From the NCBI RefSeq assembly GCF_001043915.1, contig NZ_LABX01000159.1, positions 1 to 34,055 of the forward strand: DNA of 34,055 nucleotides, given 5' to 3'. Positions 7,591 to 16,715 of this stretch are shown piece by piece (the first letter of the stretch is position 1; each line of letters starts with the position of its first letter). Both the position numbers and the translations under genes were made by a program. The notes under the pieces are model-generated. The model did not search any database, was not told where the DNA came from, and saw only the letters and a program-made list of their open reading frames with translations. The stretch is from Methylobacterium aquaticum (GTDB taxonomy: Bacteria > Pseudomonadota > Alphaproteobacteria > Rhizobiales > Beijerinckiaceae).

Positions 7591-10086
7591 ATGCGCTCCG
7601 TCCCTTCCCTGCCGATCGATGCCGTCCTCGGCGACCTTGCGGCGTCCCTCGCCGGACCGTCGGACCGCCGCCCCAACGCGGTGCTGGTCGCTCCGCCCGG
7701 GGCCGGCAAGACCACCCGGGTTCCCCTCGCCCTTCTGGAGGCGCCCTGGCGCGGCGATCGCCGGATCATCCTACTGGAGCCGCGCCGCCTCGCCGCCCGG
7801 GCCGCCGCCGAGCGCATGGCCGCAACCCTGGGCGAGACGGTCGGCGAGACGGTGGGCCTGCGGGTGCGCCTCGGCTCCAAGGTGTCGGCCCGCACCCGGA
7901 TCGAGGTCGTCACCGAGGGTGTCTTCGCCCGGATGATCCTCGACGATCCCGAACTCGACGGCGTCGCCGCGGTGTTGTTCGACGAGTTCCACGAACGCTC
8001 GCTCGACGCCGATCTCGGCCTCGCCCTGGCGCTCGACGCGCAAGGGGCCCTGCGGGAGGACCTGCGGCTCGTGGCGATGTCGGCGACGATCGACGGCGCC
8101 CGGATCGCCGCCCTGATGGGCGACGCTCCCGTCATCGTCTCCGAGGGTCGGGCCTTCCCGGTCGAGACCCGCTACCTCGACCGCGACCCGCGCGAGCGCA
8201 TCGAGGACGCGGTGACCGATGCGGTGATGCGGGCGCTCCGGGCCGAGCCGGGCTCGGTGCTCGCCTTCCTGCCGGGGCAGGCCGAGATCCGCCGGACCGA
8301 GGAGCGTCTGCGCGAGCGCCTCGCCGAGTGGCCCGACATCGACCTCGCGCCGCTCTACGGCGCCCTCGACCGGGCCGAGCAGGACCGGGCGGTGCGGCCG
8401 AGCCCGGCGGGCCGCCGCAAGGTGGTGCTCGCCACCGCGATCGCCGAGACCTCGCTCACCATCGACGGGGTGCGGGTCGTGGTCGATTCCGGCCTCGCCC
8501 GGGTGCCGGTCTACGAGCCGGATCTCGGGCTGACCCGCCTCGTCACCCAGCGCGCCTCCCGCGCCTCGGTCGACCAGCGCCGGGGCCGCGCCGGCCGCAC
8601 CCAGCCCGGCATCTGCTACCGGCTGTGGTCCGAGGCCGCCACCGGCGCCCTCGAACCGTTCACCCGGCCCGAGATCCTGGCCGCCGACCTCGCCGGGCTG
8701 GTGCTCGACTGCGCCGCCTGGGGCGTCGCCGATCCGACCACCCTGCCCTTCCTCGACCCGCCGCCGGCCCCGGCCTTGGCCGAGGCCCGCGCGCTGCTCG
8801 CCGGTCTCGACGCCCTCGACGGCGACGGCCGCCTGACCCCGGCGGGCCGGGCGCTGCGGGCGCTTCCCCTGCCGCCGCGCCTCGCCCGCATGGTGGTGAG
8901 CGCCGCCGAACGCGGGCGGGACGCGGCGCGGGACGCCGCCGACCTCGCGGCGGTTCTGGTTGAGCGCGGCCTCGGCGGCGATGCCGTGGATCTCGCCGAG
9001 CGGGCCGAGCGCTTCCGCCGCGACCGTTCGGCCCGGGCCGAGGACATGCGCCGCCTCGCCGCCGGCTGGGCGAAGATCGCGCTGGCGCACGCCGCCCCTC
9101 CGGCCGCCGCCGACAGGCCCGATCCCGGCACCCTCGTGGCGCTGGCCTATCCCGACCGGATCGCCCGGGCCCGGGGCAAGCCCGGCGACTATGTTCTGGC
9201 CAATGGCCGCGGCGCCGCCCTCGACCCCGCCGCCGCGCTCGCCCGCGAGCCGTTCCTGGCGGTGGCCGAGATCGTCGGCAAGGCGTCGGCGGCGCGCATC
9301 CTGGCCGCGGCGCCGATCGCGCTGCCGGCCATCGAGGCGCTGTTTTCCGACCGGATCGAGGCCCGCACCCGGGTCGAGTTCGATCCCGAGGCGCGCGCCC
9401 TGCGCGCCCGGGCCCAGCGCCGCCTCGGCGCCGTCGCGCTGGCCGGGCGGATCCTGCCGGTTCCGCCCGACGCGGACAGCGCCGCGATCCTGGCCCGGGG
9501 CCTCGCGGGCCTCGGCATCGCCGCCCTGCCCTGGTCGAAGGCGGCGCAGCAATGGCGCGAGCGGGTGATGTTTCTTCGGAGCGCCGAGGGCGAGCCGTGG
9601 CCCGACCTCTCGGACGCCCCCCTCGCCGAGACCCTGCCCGACTGGCTCGGGCCGCATCTGACCGGCCTCACCCGCCTCGACGAGATCGGGGCCGACCGGC
9701 TCTCCGAGGCGCTGCACGACCTCGTGCCCTGGTCCCTGCGCGCCCGCCTCGATGCCGAGGCGCCGACCCATCTCGAGGTGCCGACCGGCTCGCGCATCCC
9801 GATCGATTACGCTGCCGAGGGCGGTCCGGCCCTCGCCGTGCGGGTGCAGGAACTGTTCGGCCTCACCCGCCACCCGACCATCGGCGGCGGGCGCGTGCCG
9901 CTGGTGCTCCACCTGCTCTCGCCGGCCCAGCGCCCGATCCAGATCACCCGCGACCTGCCGGGCTTCTGGCGCGGCTCCTGGGCGGCGGTGCGCGCCGACA
10001 TGCGCGGCCAGTACCCCCGGCATCCCTGGCCGGAGGACCCGACCACGGCTCCGCCGACCCGGCGGGCGAAGCCGAGGGGCACGTGA
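7591..10086 (+). CDS. hrpB: ATP-dependent RNA helicase HrpB
   Basis: An 831-residue DEAH-type helicase of the bacterial HrpB group. Motifs appear in order: Walker A APPGAGKTT (about residue 34), DEFHER in place of DEAH (about 131), SAT, and motif VI QRRGRAGR. The helicase-associated domain and the HrpB-specific C-terminal domain follow, ending near WPEDP in a basic tail. The ATG at 7591 is preferred because MRSVPSLPIDAVL matches the usual N-terminus; a TTG at 7555 would add 12 low-complexity residues. No strong ribosome site is seen for either. Length is normal. The RNA target and physiological role of HrpB are poorly defined even in E. coli. It is followed by a PAS-GGDEF-EAL gene on the same strand. 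Confidence 0.95.
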   Translation: MRSVPSLPIDAVLGDLAASLAGPSDRRPNAVLVAPPGAGKTTRVPLALLEAPWRGDRRIILLEPRRLAARAAAERMAATLGETVGETVGLRVRLGSKVSARTRIEVVTEGVFARMILDDPELDGVAAVLFDEFHERSLDADLGLALALDAQGALREDLRLVAMSATIDGARIAALMGDAPVIVSEGRAFPVETRYLDRDPRERIEDAVTDAVMRALRAEPGSVLAFLPGQAEIRRTEERLRERLAEWPDIDLAPLYGALDRAEQDRAVRPSPAGRRKVVLATAIAETSLTIDGVRVVVDSGLARVPVYEPDLGLTRLVTQRASRASVDQRRGRAGRTQPGICYRLWSEAATGALEPFTRPEILAADLAGLVLDCAAWGVADPTTLPFLDPPPAPALAEARALLAGLDALDGDGRLTPAGRALRALPLPPRLARMVVSAAERGRDAARDAADLAAVLVERGLGGDAVDLAERAERFRRDRSARAEDMRRLAAGWAKIALAHAAPPAAADRPDPGTLVALAYPDRIARARGKPGDYVLANGRGAALDPAAALAREPFLAVAEIVGKASAARILAAAPIALPAIEALFSDRIEARTRVEFDPEARALRARAQRRLGAVALAGRILPVPPDADSAAILARGLAGLGIAALPWSKAAQQWRERVMFLRSAEGEPWPDLSDAPLAETLPDWLGPHLTGLTRLDEIGADRLSEALHDLVPWSLRARLDAEAPTHLEVPTGSRIPIDYAAEGGPALAVRVQELFGLTRHPTIGGGRVPLVLHLLSPAQRPIQITRDLPGFWRGSWAAVRADMRGQYPRHPWPEDPTTAPPTRRAKPRGT

Positions 10087-10211
10087 CGGAGGACATCATG
10101 CGCTGCCCGCCGCGCCGATCTTCAGGTAGCGACGTCGCCGCTCCTACAACCGATGAAACGAAATCGCAGCGAATTTGCGAGAACCCTGAATCGTTCGTAG
10201 AAGACCGCGTG

Positions 10212-12602
10212 ATGCTGCCCGACGACCTCGACACCTTCGCCGCCGACTGGGTCTGGGAGACCGATGCGGAGCTCCGGTTGACGACGGTGCGGGGGCACTA
10301 CGAGGCGCTGACCGGCGAGGCGGAGCCGGTCGGGCGGCCCTGGCCGGGGCTCACCGGCCCGGAGGCGGCCGACGACGTGCCGCTGCGCAGCCCACGCCCG
10401 TTCCGGGACGTGATCCGGCCGCACCGGCACCGGGACGGGCGGACCCGCTGGTTCCGGTTCGGCGGCGCGCCGCGCCTGGCGCCGGACGGGACGATCGCGG
10501 GCTGGCGCGGCCTCTGCGCCGAACTGTCGGAGCCGGCGGTCGCGCAGCTCGAGGGTGCGCGACGCTTCGAGGCGGTGGTGGAGAGCCTGCCTGTCGGTGT
10601 CTGCCTGTTCGACGCGAACCTGCGGCTGATCGCCGTCAACGACCGGCTTCGCGACCTGTTCGGGCTGCCGCCGGACCTGCTGCGCCTCGGCACCCCGCTC
10701 GAGCGCATGATCCGCACCAGTGCCGCCGTCGGCAACTACCTCGACCAGAGCCCGGATGAGGCCTGGGCCACTGTCTCCGCGCGCATCGCGCAGCGGATCC
10801 GGCTGCACCGCGAGCGCCGGTTGCCGGGCGGCGTCCTGCTCAAGACCACCATCGTGCCGTTGTCGGACGGCAGCACCCTGGTGGTCCACGAGGATGCGAC
10901 CGACCGGGCACGGGCCGATGCGCGGCTGGCGGAGCAGAAGAACCGCCTCGACCACGCGCTGACCCACATGTCGCACGGGCTCGTCCTGTTCGACGCCGAT
11001 TACCGGATCACCGTCGTCAACCGCCAGTTCCTCGACCTCTACGGCCTGTCGGCCGAGACGGTGCATCCGGGCATCACCGCCGAGGAGCTGATCCATCGCC
11101 GCACCGAGGCCGGCAACTTCCCGGGCCTCACGCCCGAGGAGGCGTGGCGGCAGGTGCGCGAGCGGCTCGCCACCCGCACCCGCTACCGGCTCGACCAGAC
11201 CCTCGTCGACGGCCGGGTCATCGCCGTGACCTACGCGCCGACCCCGGAGGGCGGCTTCGTGACGGTGCACGAGGACGTCACGGCGGCCAAGCGCGCCGAG
11301 GCCCAGATCGTCCACATGGCCCGGCACGACGCCCTGACCGGCCTGCCCAACCGGGTGCTGCTGCACGAGGGTCTGGTCGAGGCGCTGGACAGGACGCCGG
11401 CATCGCGCGGCGGGGCCACCGCGGTCCTGTGCCTCGATCTCGACCGCTTCAAGACCGTCAACGACACCCTCGGCCACGCCGTCGGCGACAAGCTGCTGTG
11501 CAAGGTCACCGCCCGGCTGACCGCGGCGATCCGCGACGAGGCGCAGGCCGGCCGCGCGACCCTGGCCCGGCTCGGGGGCGACGAGTTCGCGGTGGTCCTG
11601 CTCGCGACCTCGCGCTTCAAGGCGGGGCGCCTCGCCACCCGGCTGATCGAGACGGTCGCACGCGACTACGAGATCGACGGCAAGCGGATCGCCGTCGGTC
11701 TCAGCATCGGCGTCGCGCTCGCGCCGCCCGACGGGCAGGATCCGGACGGGCTGCTGCGGGCCGCCGACATGGCGCTCTACCGCGCCAAGGCCGAGGGACG
11801 GGGCATCCACCGCTTCTTCGAGCCCGCCATGGACGTGGCGGTCCAGGCCCGCCGCGGCGTCGAACTCGATCTCCGGGTGGCGCTGGCCGAGCAGCAATTC
11901 GCCCTGGCGTTCCAGCCCTTCCTCGATCTCACGGCCAACCGGATCGCCGGGTTCGAGGCCCTGGTGCGCTGGCACCACCCGGCCCGCGGGGTGGTGAGCC
12001 CCGCCGCCTTCGTGCCGGTCGCCGAGGAGACCGGCCTGATCGTGCCGCTGGGCGAGTGGGTCCTGCGCCGGGCCTGCCAGGAGGCGGCGCGCTGGCCGGA
12101 CCCCGTCCGGGTTTCGGTCAACCTCTCGCCGGTCCAGTTCCGCACCGGCGACATCGACGCCACCGTGATCGCGGCCCTGCGCGACGCGGGCCTCGACCCG
12201 CACCGGCTCGAACTCGAGATCACCGAGGGCGTGCTCTTGCAGGACACCCCCTCGACGCTCGCCATCCTGCACCGGCTGAAGGGGATCGGGGTCCGCATCG
12301 CCATGGACGATTTCGGCACCGGCTACTCGTCCCTCGGCTACCTGCGGGCGTTCCCGTTCGACAAGATCAAGATCGACCGCTCCTTCGTGGCCGACCTCTC
12401 GGTGCGGCCCGACGCCCTCGCCATCGTGCGCGCCGTGACGACGCTGGCCGACAGCCTCGGCATGTCCACCACCGCCGAGGGCGTCGAGACCGAGGAGCAG
12501 CTCGCCCATCTGCGCGGGGCGGGCTGCACCGAGGTGCAGGGCTACCTCATCAGCCGGCCGGTGGCGGCGGAGGCGGTGGCGCCGATGCTGGGCGGCGCCT
12601 GA
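10212..12602 (+). CDS. PAS-GGDEF-EAL cyclic-di-GMP turnover protein
   Basis: A cytoplasmic sensor protein of 796 residues. Three PAS-like segments come first (about 10-110, 120-235, 240-365; two begin with the repeated pattern LFDA). A GGDEF cyclase domain follows with an intact GGDEF at about 455-459, then an EAL phosphodiesterase domain with EAL at about 582-584. EAL residues for metal and catalysis all appear: VNLSP, ELEITE, MDDFGTGYS, KIDRSF, AEGVE. The product-inhibition site RxxD five residues before GGDEF is absent. No transmembrane helix is seen. Both domains look catalytically competent. An in-frame ATG at 10098 has a better ribosome site (GGAGG, 5-base gap), but the 38 codons it adds have poor GC at third positions and look like a promoter region. 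Confidence 0.93.
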   Translation: MLPDDLDTFAADWVWETDAELRLTTVRGHYEALTGEAEPVGRPWPGLTGPEAADDVPLRSPRPFRDVIRPHRHRDGRTRWFRFGGAPRLAPDGTIAGWRGLCAELSEPAVAQLEGARRFEAVVESLPVGVCLFDANLRLIAVNDRLRDLFGLPPDLLRLGTPLERMIRTSAAVGNYLDQSPDEAWATVSARIAQRIRLHRERRLPGGVLLKTTIVPLSDGSTLVVHEDATDRARADARLAEQKNRLDHALTHMSHGLVLFDADYRITVVNRQFLDLYGLSAETVHPGITAEELIHRRTEAGNFPGLTPEEAWRQVRERLATRTRYRLDQTLVDGRVIAVTYAPTPEGGFVTVHEDVTAAKRAEAQIVHMARHDALTGLPNRVLLHEGLVEALDRTPASRGGATAVLCLDLDRFKTVNDTLGHAVGDKLLCKVTARLTAAIRDEAQAGRATLARLGGDEFAVVLLATSRFKAGRLATRLIETVARDYEIDGKRIAVGLSIGVALAPPDGQDPDGLLRAADMALYRAKAEGRGIHRFFEPAMDVAVQARRGVELDLRVALAEQQFALAFQPFLDLTANRIAGFEALVRWHHPARGVVSPAAFVPVAEETGLIVPLGEWVLRRACQEAARWPDPVRVSVNLSPVQFRTGDIDATVIAALRDAGLDPHRLELEITEGVLLQDTPSTLAILHRLKGIGVRIAMDDFGTGYSSLGYLRAFPFDKIKIDRSFVADLSVRPDALAIVRAVTTLADSLGMSTTAEGVETEEQLAHLRGAGCTEVQGYLISRPVAAEAVAPMLGGA

Positions 12603-12715
12603 CGGGGCGGAGGGCAGGCCCTGGCGCCCCGATGCCGATGCCGCCGGAGCGGGCACCGGTTCGGCGGCAAAAATCTGCGACCAACACGAACCTCTGCCGG
12701 CGAAGCGTCGGCCCG

Positions 12716-12735
12716 CCAAGGCAGGTCTGCCTGGG
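12716..12735. terminator. Weak hairpin between convergent genes
   Basis: CCAAGGC and GCCTGGG with a 6-base loop (six pairs and one mismatch) sit just past the stop of the minus-strand phosphatase gene, in the 135-bp gap facing the GGDEF-EAL gene. There is no T-run. The call rests on position only. Confidence 0.25.
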
Positions 12736-12737
12736 GA

Positions 12738-13544
12738 TCACCGCCGCCGCGACGCCTCTCCCAGCCGCCGCAGGTCGGCGACCACCGCCGGCGTGCCGCA
12801 ATAGAGCAGGCCGCCGGTGAGCATGTCGTCGGAGCCGAGATACTCGGCGACGCCGCCGGCCTCGCGCACCAGCAGCAGGCCGGCATAGCAATCCCAGGCG
12901 TTGAGGCCGGGATCGTAGTAGCCGGCGAGCCGCCCGGCGGCGACATAGGCCAGCATCAGGGCGCCGGAGCCGTTGCGGAACAGTACCCCGCCCTCGTCGT
13001 AGAGGCCGCGCACGAAGGCGGCCGCCTCCGCCGCCGGGGTCTTCTGGGTGGCCCCGAAACCGATATTGGCGGAGGTGAGCAAAGCCGCCGGGTCGATGCG
13101 CAGGGGCCGGCCGTTCAGGGTCGCGCCCTGCCCTGCCAGGGCCACGTAGGTCTCGCGCAGCACCGGCGCCTCGATCACGCCGGCCGCCAGCCCCTCGGGA
13201 CCGCGCACGCCGATCGACACGCACCAGTTCGGCTGGCCGTTGAGGAACGGGCTGGTGCCGTCGATCGGATCGACCACCCAGACATAGCCCGACCGGCTCG
13301 GGACCGGATCGTGCTCCTCGCCGATCACGCCGTCCTCGGGGAAGACCTCGGCGATGCGGGCACGGATCATCAGTTCGACCTCGCGGTCGGCCTGCGAGAC
13401 GAGGTCCTGCGCCCCGCTCTTCTGCTCGATCACCAGCGCGTCACGGGCGTCGAAGAACCCGAGCGCGGTCTCGCCGGCGGCGCGGGCGATGGTCAGCGCC
13501 AGGTCGCGGCGCGCGGCGGCGGCCCGGGCGGTCTCGGTGGTCAT
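12738..13544 (-). CDS. Inositol-monophosphatase-family phosphatase
   Basis: A 268-residue Mg2+-dependent phosphatase of the SuhB/inositol monophosphatase superfamily. Metal ligands are visible: Glu-Glu in IGEEHD (about 76-77), Asp92 and Asp95 in VDPIDGT, and the late AWDCYAG. The motif reads DPIDGTSPF rather than the usual DPxDGTxNF. SGALMLAYVAAGRLAGYYD, diagnostic of the superfamily, is also present. A GAGGA ribosome site is 8 bases before the start. It is the last gene of a minus-strand operon after nudC and a DapA-family gene (47 bases from the latter). Substrates in this family include inositol phosphate, histidinol phosphate and PAP; the sequence does not decide between them. Confidence 0.9.
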   Translation of the reverse strand: MTTETARAAAARRDLALTIARAAGETALGFFDARDALVIEQKSGAQDLVSQADREVELMIRARIAEVFPEDGVIGEEHDPVPSRSGYVWVVDPIDGTSPFLNGQPNWCVSIGVRGPEGLAAGVIEAPVLRETYVALAGQGATLNGRPLRIDPAALLTSANIGFGATQKTPAAEAAAFVRGLYDEGGVLFRNGSGALMLAYVAAGRLAGYYDPGLNAWDCYAGLLLVREAGGVAEYLGSDDMLTGGLLYCGTPAVVADLRRLGEASRRR

Positions 13545-13591
13545 CGGATTGTCCTCGAACTCTCTGTGGTCGTCCTACAGGGCGGGTCGTC

Positions 13592-14500
13592 TCAGGAGTG
13601 CGACGCCGGGCCGGCGGTCACCGCGGCGAGCGCCGCCGCGATGGCCGCCCGCGCCTCCGGCGAGGCCGGGCTCTGGGGCGGCACCGGATCGCCGACGGCA
13701 TAGCCCTGGCTCTGCAACGCCGCCTTGACGCAGGCGGCGAGATTGTAGCGGGCGAAGACCTCGTTGAAGGCCCAGACCCGCTTCTGCAACGCCACCGCCT
13801 CCGGCCACCGCGCCTCCCGGCACAGCCGGTAGAGCGCCAGGCATTCCCGCGGGATGACGCAGGCGGGGCCGGCGAACCAGCCCTTGCCGCCGAGCATCAT
13901 CACGCTCGCGGCGATGTGCGAGGAGGCGGCGAAGACGTCGAGATCGTCGCCGACCCTGTTCAGGATCGAGAGCAGGCGCCCGGTATTGGTCGAGGCGTCC
14001 TTGATGCCGACGATGTGCGGATGCCGGGCGAGCCGCGCGATCGAGGCGACCGAGAGATCGGCGCGCTGGAAGGTCGGGTTGGTGTAGAGGATGATCGGCA
14101 GGTCGGTGGCGTCCGCCACGGTCAGGAAGTAGCGCTCCACCTCCGCTTCGGTCAGCGGGAAATAGGCGTCGAGGATCAGCACGATCCCGTCCGCGCCCGC
14201 CGCCCGGCAGGCCCGCGCCTGCGCCACCGCGCCGCGCGTCGCCGTCGAGGCGACGCCGGGCAGCACCGGCACCCGTCCCGCGGCGGCGGCCACCACCGCC
14301 GCGACGGTGTCGCGCTTCTGCGCCTCGTCGAGATAGGCGAACTCGCCGGTCGAGCCGAGCGGCGTCAGGCCATGGACGCCGGCCGCGATCAGGTCGTCGC
14401 AGAGCGCCGCCATCACCCCGGCCTCGATCCGCCCCTCCGCATCGAGCGGGGTGACGAGATAGGGGATGATGCCCTCGAAGCGCATCCGATCTCGCGTCAT
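13592..14500 (-). CDS. Dihydrodipicolinate synthase (DapA) family lyase/aldolase
   Basis: A 302-residue class I aldolase of the DapA/NanA family. These TIM-barrel enzymes form a Schiff base between a lysine and a 2-oxo acid. The sequence shows the substrate-binding loop GSTGE (about 49-53), the catalytic tyrosine in ILYTNP (Tyr139) and the Schiff-base lysine in VGIKDAS (Lys167). It starts 3 bases after the nudC stop, with a GGAG site inside the end of nudC, so translation is probably coupled. An internal ATG at 14485 (MRFEGII) is an alternative start. Gene context has no lysine-pathway genes, so it need not be the true DapA. Other 2-oxo-acid lyase or dehydratase activities are equally possible. 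Confidence 0.9.
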   Translation of the reverse strand: MTRDRMRFEGIIPYLVTPLDAEGRIEAGVMAALCDDLIAAGVHGLTPLGSTGEFAYLDEAQKRDTVAAVVAAAAGRVPVLPGVASTATRGAVAQARACRAAGADGIVLILDAYFPLTEAEVERYFLTVADATDLPIILYTNPTFQRADLSVASIARLARHPHIVGIKDASTNTGRLLSILNRVGDDLDVFAASSHIAASVMMLGGKGWFAGPACVIPRECLALYRLCREARWPEAVALQKRVWAFNEVFARYNLAACVKAALQSQGYAVGDPVPPQSPASPEARAAIAAALAAVTAGPASHS

Positions 14501-14503
14501 GTC

Positions 14504-15454
14504 TCAGCGCTCCGCGAAGGTACGCACCAGCGCGTGGGCGATCGCCATCGGCGGCGGGGTCATCAGGCCGTCCGGATGGCTGCGCTCCAGCATCCGCCCC
14601 ACCTCGTCGCGGGTGAACCAGCGGGCATCCTCCAGTTCGGTCCGGTCGATCACCAGGGCGTCTCCGTCGGCCTCGCCCTCGCAGCCGATCATCAGCGAGG
14701 ACGGGAACGGCCACGGCTGCGACAGGTGGTAGCGCACGGCGCCGACCCGCACGCCGGCCTCCTCGAAGGTCTCGCGCCGCACCGCGTCCTCGATGGTCTC
14801 GCCGGGCTCCAGGAAGCCGGCGAGGCACGAATAGACGCCCGGGGCGAACCGGGCCTGGCGCCCGAGCAGGCAGCGATCGCCATGCGTCACCAGCATGATC
14901 ACCACCGGGTCGGTGCGCGGGAAGTGCTCGGTGCCGCACGATCCGCAATCGCGCCGGAAGCCGCCGCAGGACAGCGTGGTGGCGTGGCCGCAATGGGCGC
15001 AGAAGCCGTGCCGGGCGTGCCAGCCGAGCAGCGACTTCGCGGTGGCGAGCACCCCCATCTCGGGCGCCGGCACCGCCCCCTCGACGGCGATCGACCGGGC
15101 ATCGAGCACCCGGTAGGCCGGATCGCCGGAGAAGAGCGCCGCCGCATCCGCCGGCAGCGCGCCGGCGAAGGCCGGCCGGCCGCCGACCCGGCCGAGGAAC
15201 AGCTCGGGGGCGGGCGCGCCGGCCCGGGCCGCATCAGCGGGGTCGAGCAGGCAGGTGGCGCCGTCCTCCGTCACCCGCAGCACCGGCACCTCGCCGCAGA
15301 ACAGCAGCAGGCTCGCGTCTCGCGTGTCGGCGAGCGTCGGGGTCGGGCCGCTGCGCTCGGCGGAGTGGCGCTCCAGCAGGCTGCGGGCGTAGCCGAGGCG
15401 ATCGAGGGAGGAGGGCAAGGAGGCGGGCGGAGAGGCGGGCGGAGAGGCGGGCAA
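14504..15454 (-). CDS. nudC: NAD(+)/NADH diphosphatase NudC
   Basis: A Nudix hydrolase that splits NAD(H) to NMN(H) and AMP and, in E. coli, removes NAD caps from RNA. Visible features are a four-cysteine zinc site (CAHC ... CGSC), the Nudix box beginning GFLEPGETIEDAV and ending RRETFEEAGV, and the NADH-pyrophosphatase motif SQPWPFPSS just after it. No good ATG precedes the conserved part. The TTG at 15454 has a GAGG site 8 bases upstream and gives 316 residues, normal for alphaproteobacterial NudC. A TTG at 15541 has no ribosome site. The first residues (PASPPASPPASLPSS) come from a 12-bp tandem repeat. It leads an operon with the DapA-family and phosphatase genes. Confidence 0.93.
   Translation of the reverse strand: MPASPPASPPASLPSSLDRLGYARSLLERHSAERSGPTPTLADTRDASLLLFCGEVPVLRVTEDGATCLLDPADAARAGAPAPELFLGRVGGRPAFAGALPADAAALFSGDPAYRVLDARSIAVEGAVPAPEMGVLATAKSLLGWHARHGFCAHCGHATTLSCGGFRRDCGSCGTEHFPRTDPVVIMLVTHGDRCLLGRQARFAPGVYSCLAGFLEPGETIEDAVRRETFEEAGVRVGAVRYHLSQPWPFPSSLMIGCEGEADGDALVIDRTELEDARWFTRDEVGRMLERSHPDGLMTPPPMAIAHALVRTFAER
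15420..15453. repeat. 12-bp tandem repeat at the nudC start
   Basis: About 2.8 copies of GAGGCGGGCGGA (15420-15431, 15432-15443, partial 15444-15453). They encode the PASP-like repeats at the NudC N-terminus. Being a multiple of three, copy-number changes would keep the frame. Confidence 0.7.
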
Positions 15455-15593
15455 GATCGGACCTCGTGCATCGTCGTGCGGAGCCCGGCGCGGCCCCTCG
15501 CGTCGCGGCCAGCATGGGCAGCCAAAATGATGCAAAAGCAAGGCGGCGGGTGCGGTGCACAGAATCCCGATCTTGCCAAATGCGTTGTGTGAG

Positions 15594-15625
15594 CCAGCGG
15601 TCCGATGCGTCAGCAGCTTGGGCCG
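15594..15625 (-). repeat. Fragment of the dispersed intergenic repeat (copy D)
   Basis: Read on the minus strand, the first about 32 bases match the left end of the repeat found at 21291: CGGCCCAAG, one change, TGC, one change, GACGCATC, then a variable CCG. Similarity fades after that, so this is a decayed or truncated copy. It lies directly downstream of the GspC-like stop, in a 177-bp gap before nudC that is otherwise AT-richer and likely holds the nudC promoter. Confidence 0.65.
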
Positions 15626-15631
15626 TTGGTC

Positions 15632-16153
15632 TCACTGCCGCAGGGCCGGCCCCGCCTCGGCCACCGGCTTGGCGCCCACCGGCAGCAGGGTCGCCGGGGC
15701 ACCGAGGAAATGCGCGACGTAGCGGCGATCCCCCTGGATCAGGGTGACCTGATCGCGCCCGATCTCGGTGACGCGCCAGTCGCCCCGCCCCTCCCCGCGG
15801 GCGAGCCAGGTCTGGCTGCCGCTGCCGTCGTCGATCAGCACCCGGGCGACCGTGTTGTCGAGCAGGATGCCCCGCACCGTCAGCATGGGCCGCGGCGGGT
15901 CGCCGACGAGGATGTCGCGCGGGCCCCGGGCGGTCCAGGGGCGCCGGCCGGAATCGAAGAGCGGGCGCTGCAAGGCGGTCTCGTCCGCCGGCGGCATCGG
16001 TTCGGCCACGCGCCGCGCCGGGGGGACCGGCCCGCCATCGACCGGCCAAGCGAAGGCGGCGAGCATCACGGTGGCCCCGATCGCGCAAGCGATGCGCGGC
16101 CCGCGCCCGGTCGCCGCCAGGGTGGCGCGCAGCTGCGGTGCGATCCGTGTCAC
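15632..16153 (-). CDS. Type II secretion GspC-like (or GspN-like) protein
   Basis: A 173-residue bitopic inner-membrane protein. The start is a GTG at 16153 with a strong AGGAGG site 8 bases upstream. A longer reading would overlap the gspM end. A single hydrophobic segment (about residues 19-35) is followed by a Pro-rich linker and then a small beta domain. The stretch LTVRGILLDNTVARVLIDD and the following GDWRVTEIGRDQVTL resemble the homology region of GspC, which links the inner-membrane platform to the secretin. No PDZ domain follows, so it is short. Gene order L-M-C/N on one strand supports a secretion role. The choice between GspC and GspN is uncertain. Confidence 0.75.
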   Translation of the reverse strand: MTRIAPQLRATLAATGRGPRIACAIGATVMLAAFAWPVDGGPVPPARRVAEPMPPADETALQRPLFDSGRRPWTARGPRDILVGDPPRPMLTVRGILLDNTVARVLIDDGSGSQTWLARGEGRGDWRVTEIGRDQVTLIQGDRRYVAHFLGAPATLLPVGAKPVAEAGPALRQ

Positions 16154-16187
16154 GGCGTGAACCTCCTCATCGGGTCCCGTTGCCTCC

Positions 16188-16715
16188 TCACGGCGTGCTC
16201 TTGGCAACCGGGGCGGTCAGCAGCACGCCGCGGACCGTGAGGTTCAGGCGCATCACGGTGGCTCGCCCGATCTCCGGATCGGCTGGGCGCTCGACGCTCA
16301 GCTCGGCCTCTTCCGGCACGATCAGGGGGGCGCCGGTCTCGAGGGCCTGGAGCAGGCCGTGCAGCCCCTCCGCGGTGCCCCTGAGGGAGGCCGAGAGCCG
16401 TGGCAGGGTCGGCCGGCCCGGATCCGGCTGGATCCCGGCCCCGTCGACCAGCACGGTCCGCTCCGCCGCCAGTGCCGTGAGGCGGCCCTGGAAGGCGACG
16501 ACGAGGCCGGCCTCGTCCGGCGCGCTCAGCGGTGCCGCCGAGGGCGGCGATGCCGCAGCGGCCTGCGCCCGCATCAGGCGGTCGCGGGCGGCGGCAATGT
16601 CGTCCTGGGCCGCCAGCGCGTCGAGCACCGGCCCGGTGCCGAGGGCGGCGAGGAGGGCGAGCCCGGCCAGACCGACGAGCAGCGGCCGCCCGGCGAGGGG
16701 GAGCGGCGCCCTCAC
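16188..16715 (-). CDS. gspM: Type II secretion protein GspM-like
   Basis: A 175-residue inner-membrane protein with one N-terminal transmembrane helix (about residues 10-30), a short coiled stretch (AAQDDIAAARDRLMRAQ) and a small ferredoxin-like domain, the layout of GspM/PilO-type assembly proteins. GspM stabilises GspL in the inner-membrane platform. The GTG start at 16715 overlaps the stop of the gspL-like gene by 4 bases (GTGA), so translation is coupled. It is followed after 34 bases by the GspC-like gene. The sequence is weakly conserved, as usual for this family, and the call leans on layout and neighbours. Confidence 0.8.
   Translation of the reverse strand: MRAPLPLAGRPLLVGLAGLALLAALGTGPVLDALAAQDDIAAARDRLMRAQAAAASPPSAAPLSAPDEAGLVVAFQGRLTALAAERTVLVDGAGIQPDPGRPTLPRLSASLRGTAEGLHGLLQALETGAPLIVPEEAELSVERPADPEIGRATVMRLNLTVRGVLLTAPVAKSTP

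Noticed and set aside
10122..12719. 865-codon minus-strand open frame opposite the GGDEF-EAL gene
   Set aside because: Plus strand shows complete PAS, GGDEF and EAL motifs; the reverse translation has none.
13592..14500. Assignment of the DapA-family gene as the lysine-pathway dapA
   Set aside because: The catalytic residues define only the family; the operon partners (nudC, phosphatase) give no lysine context.
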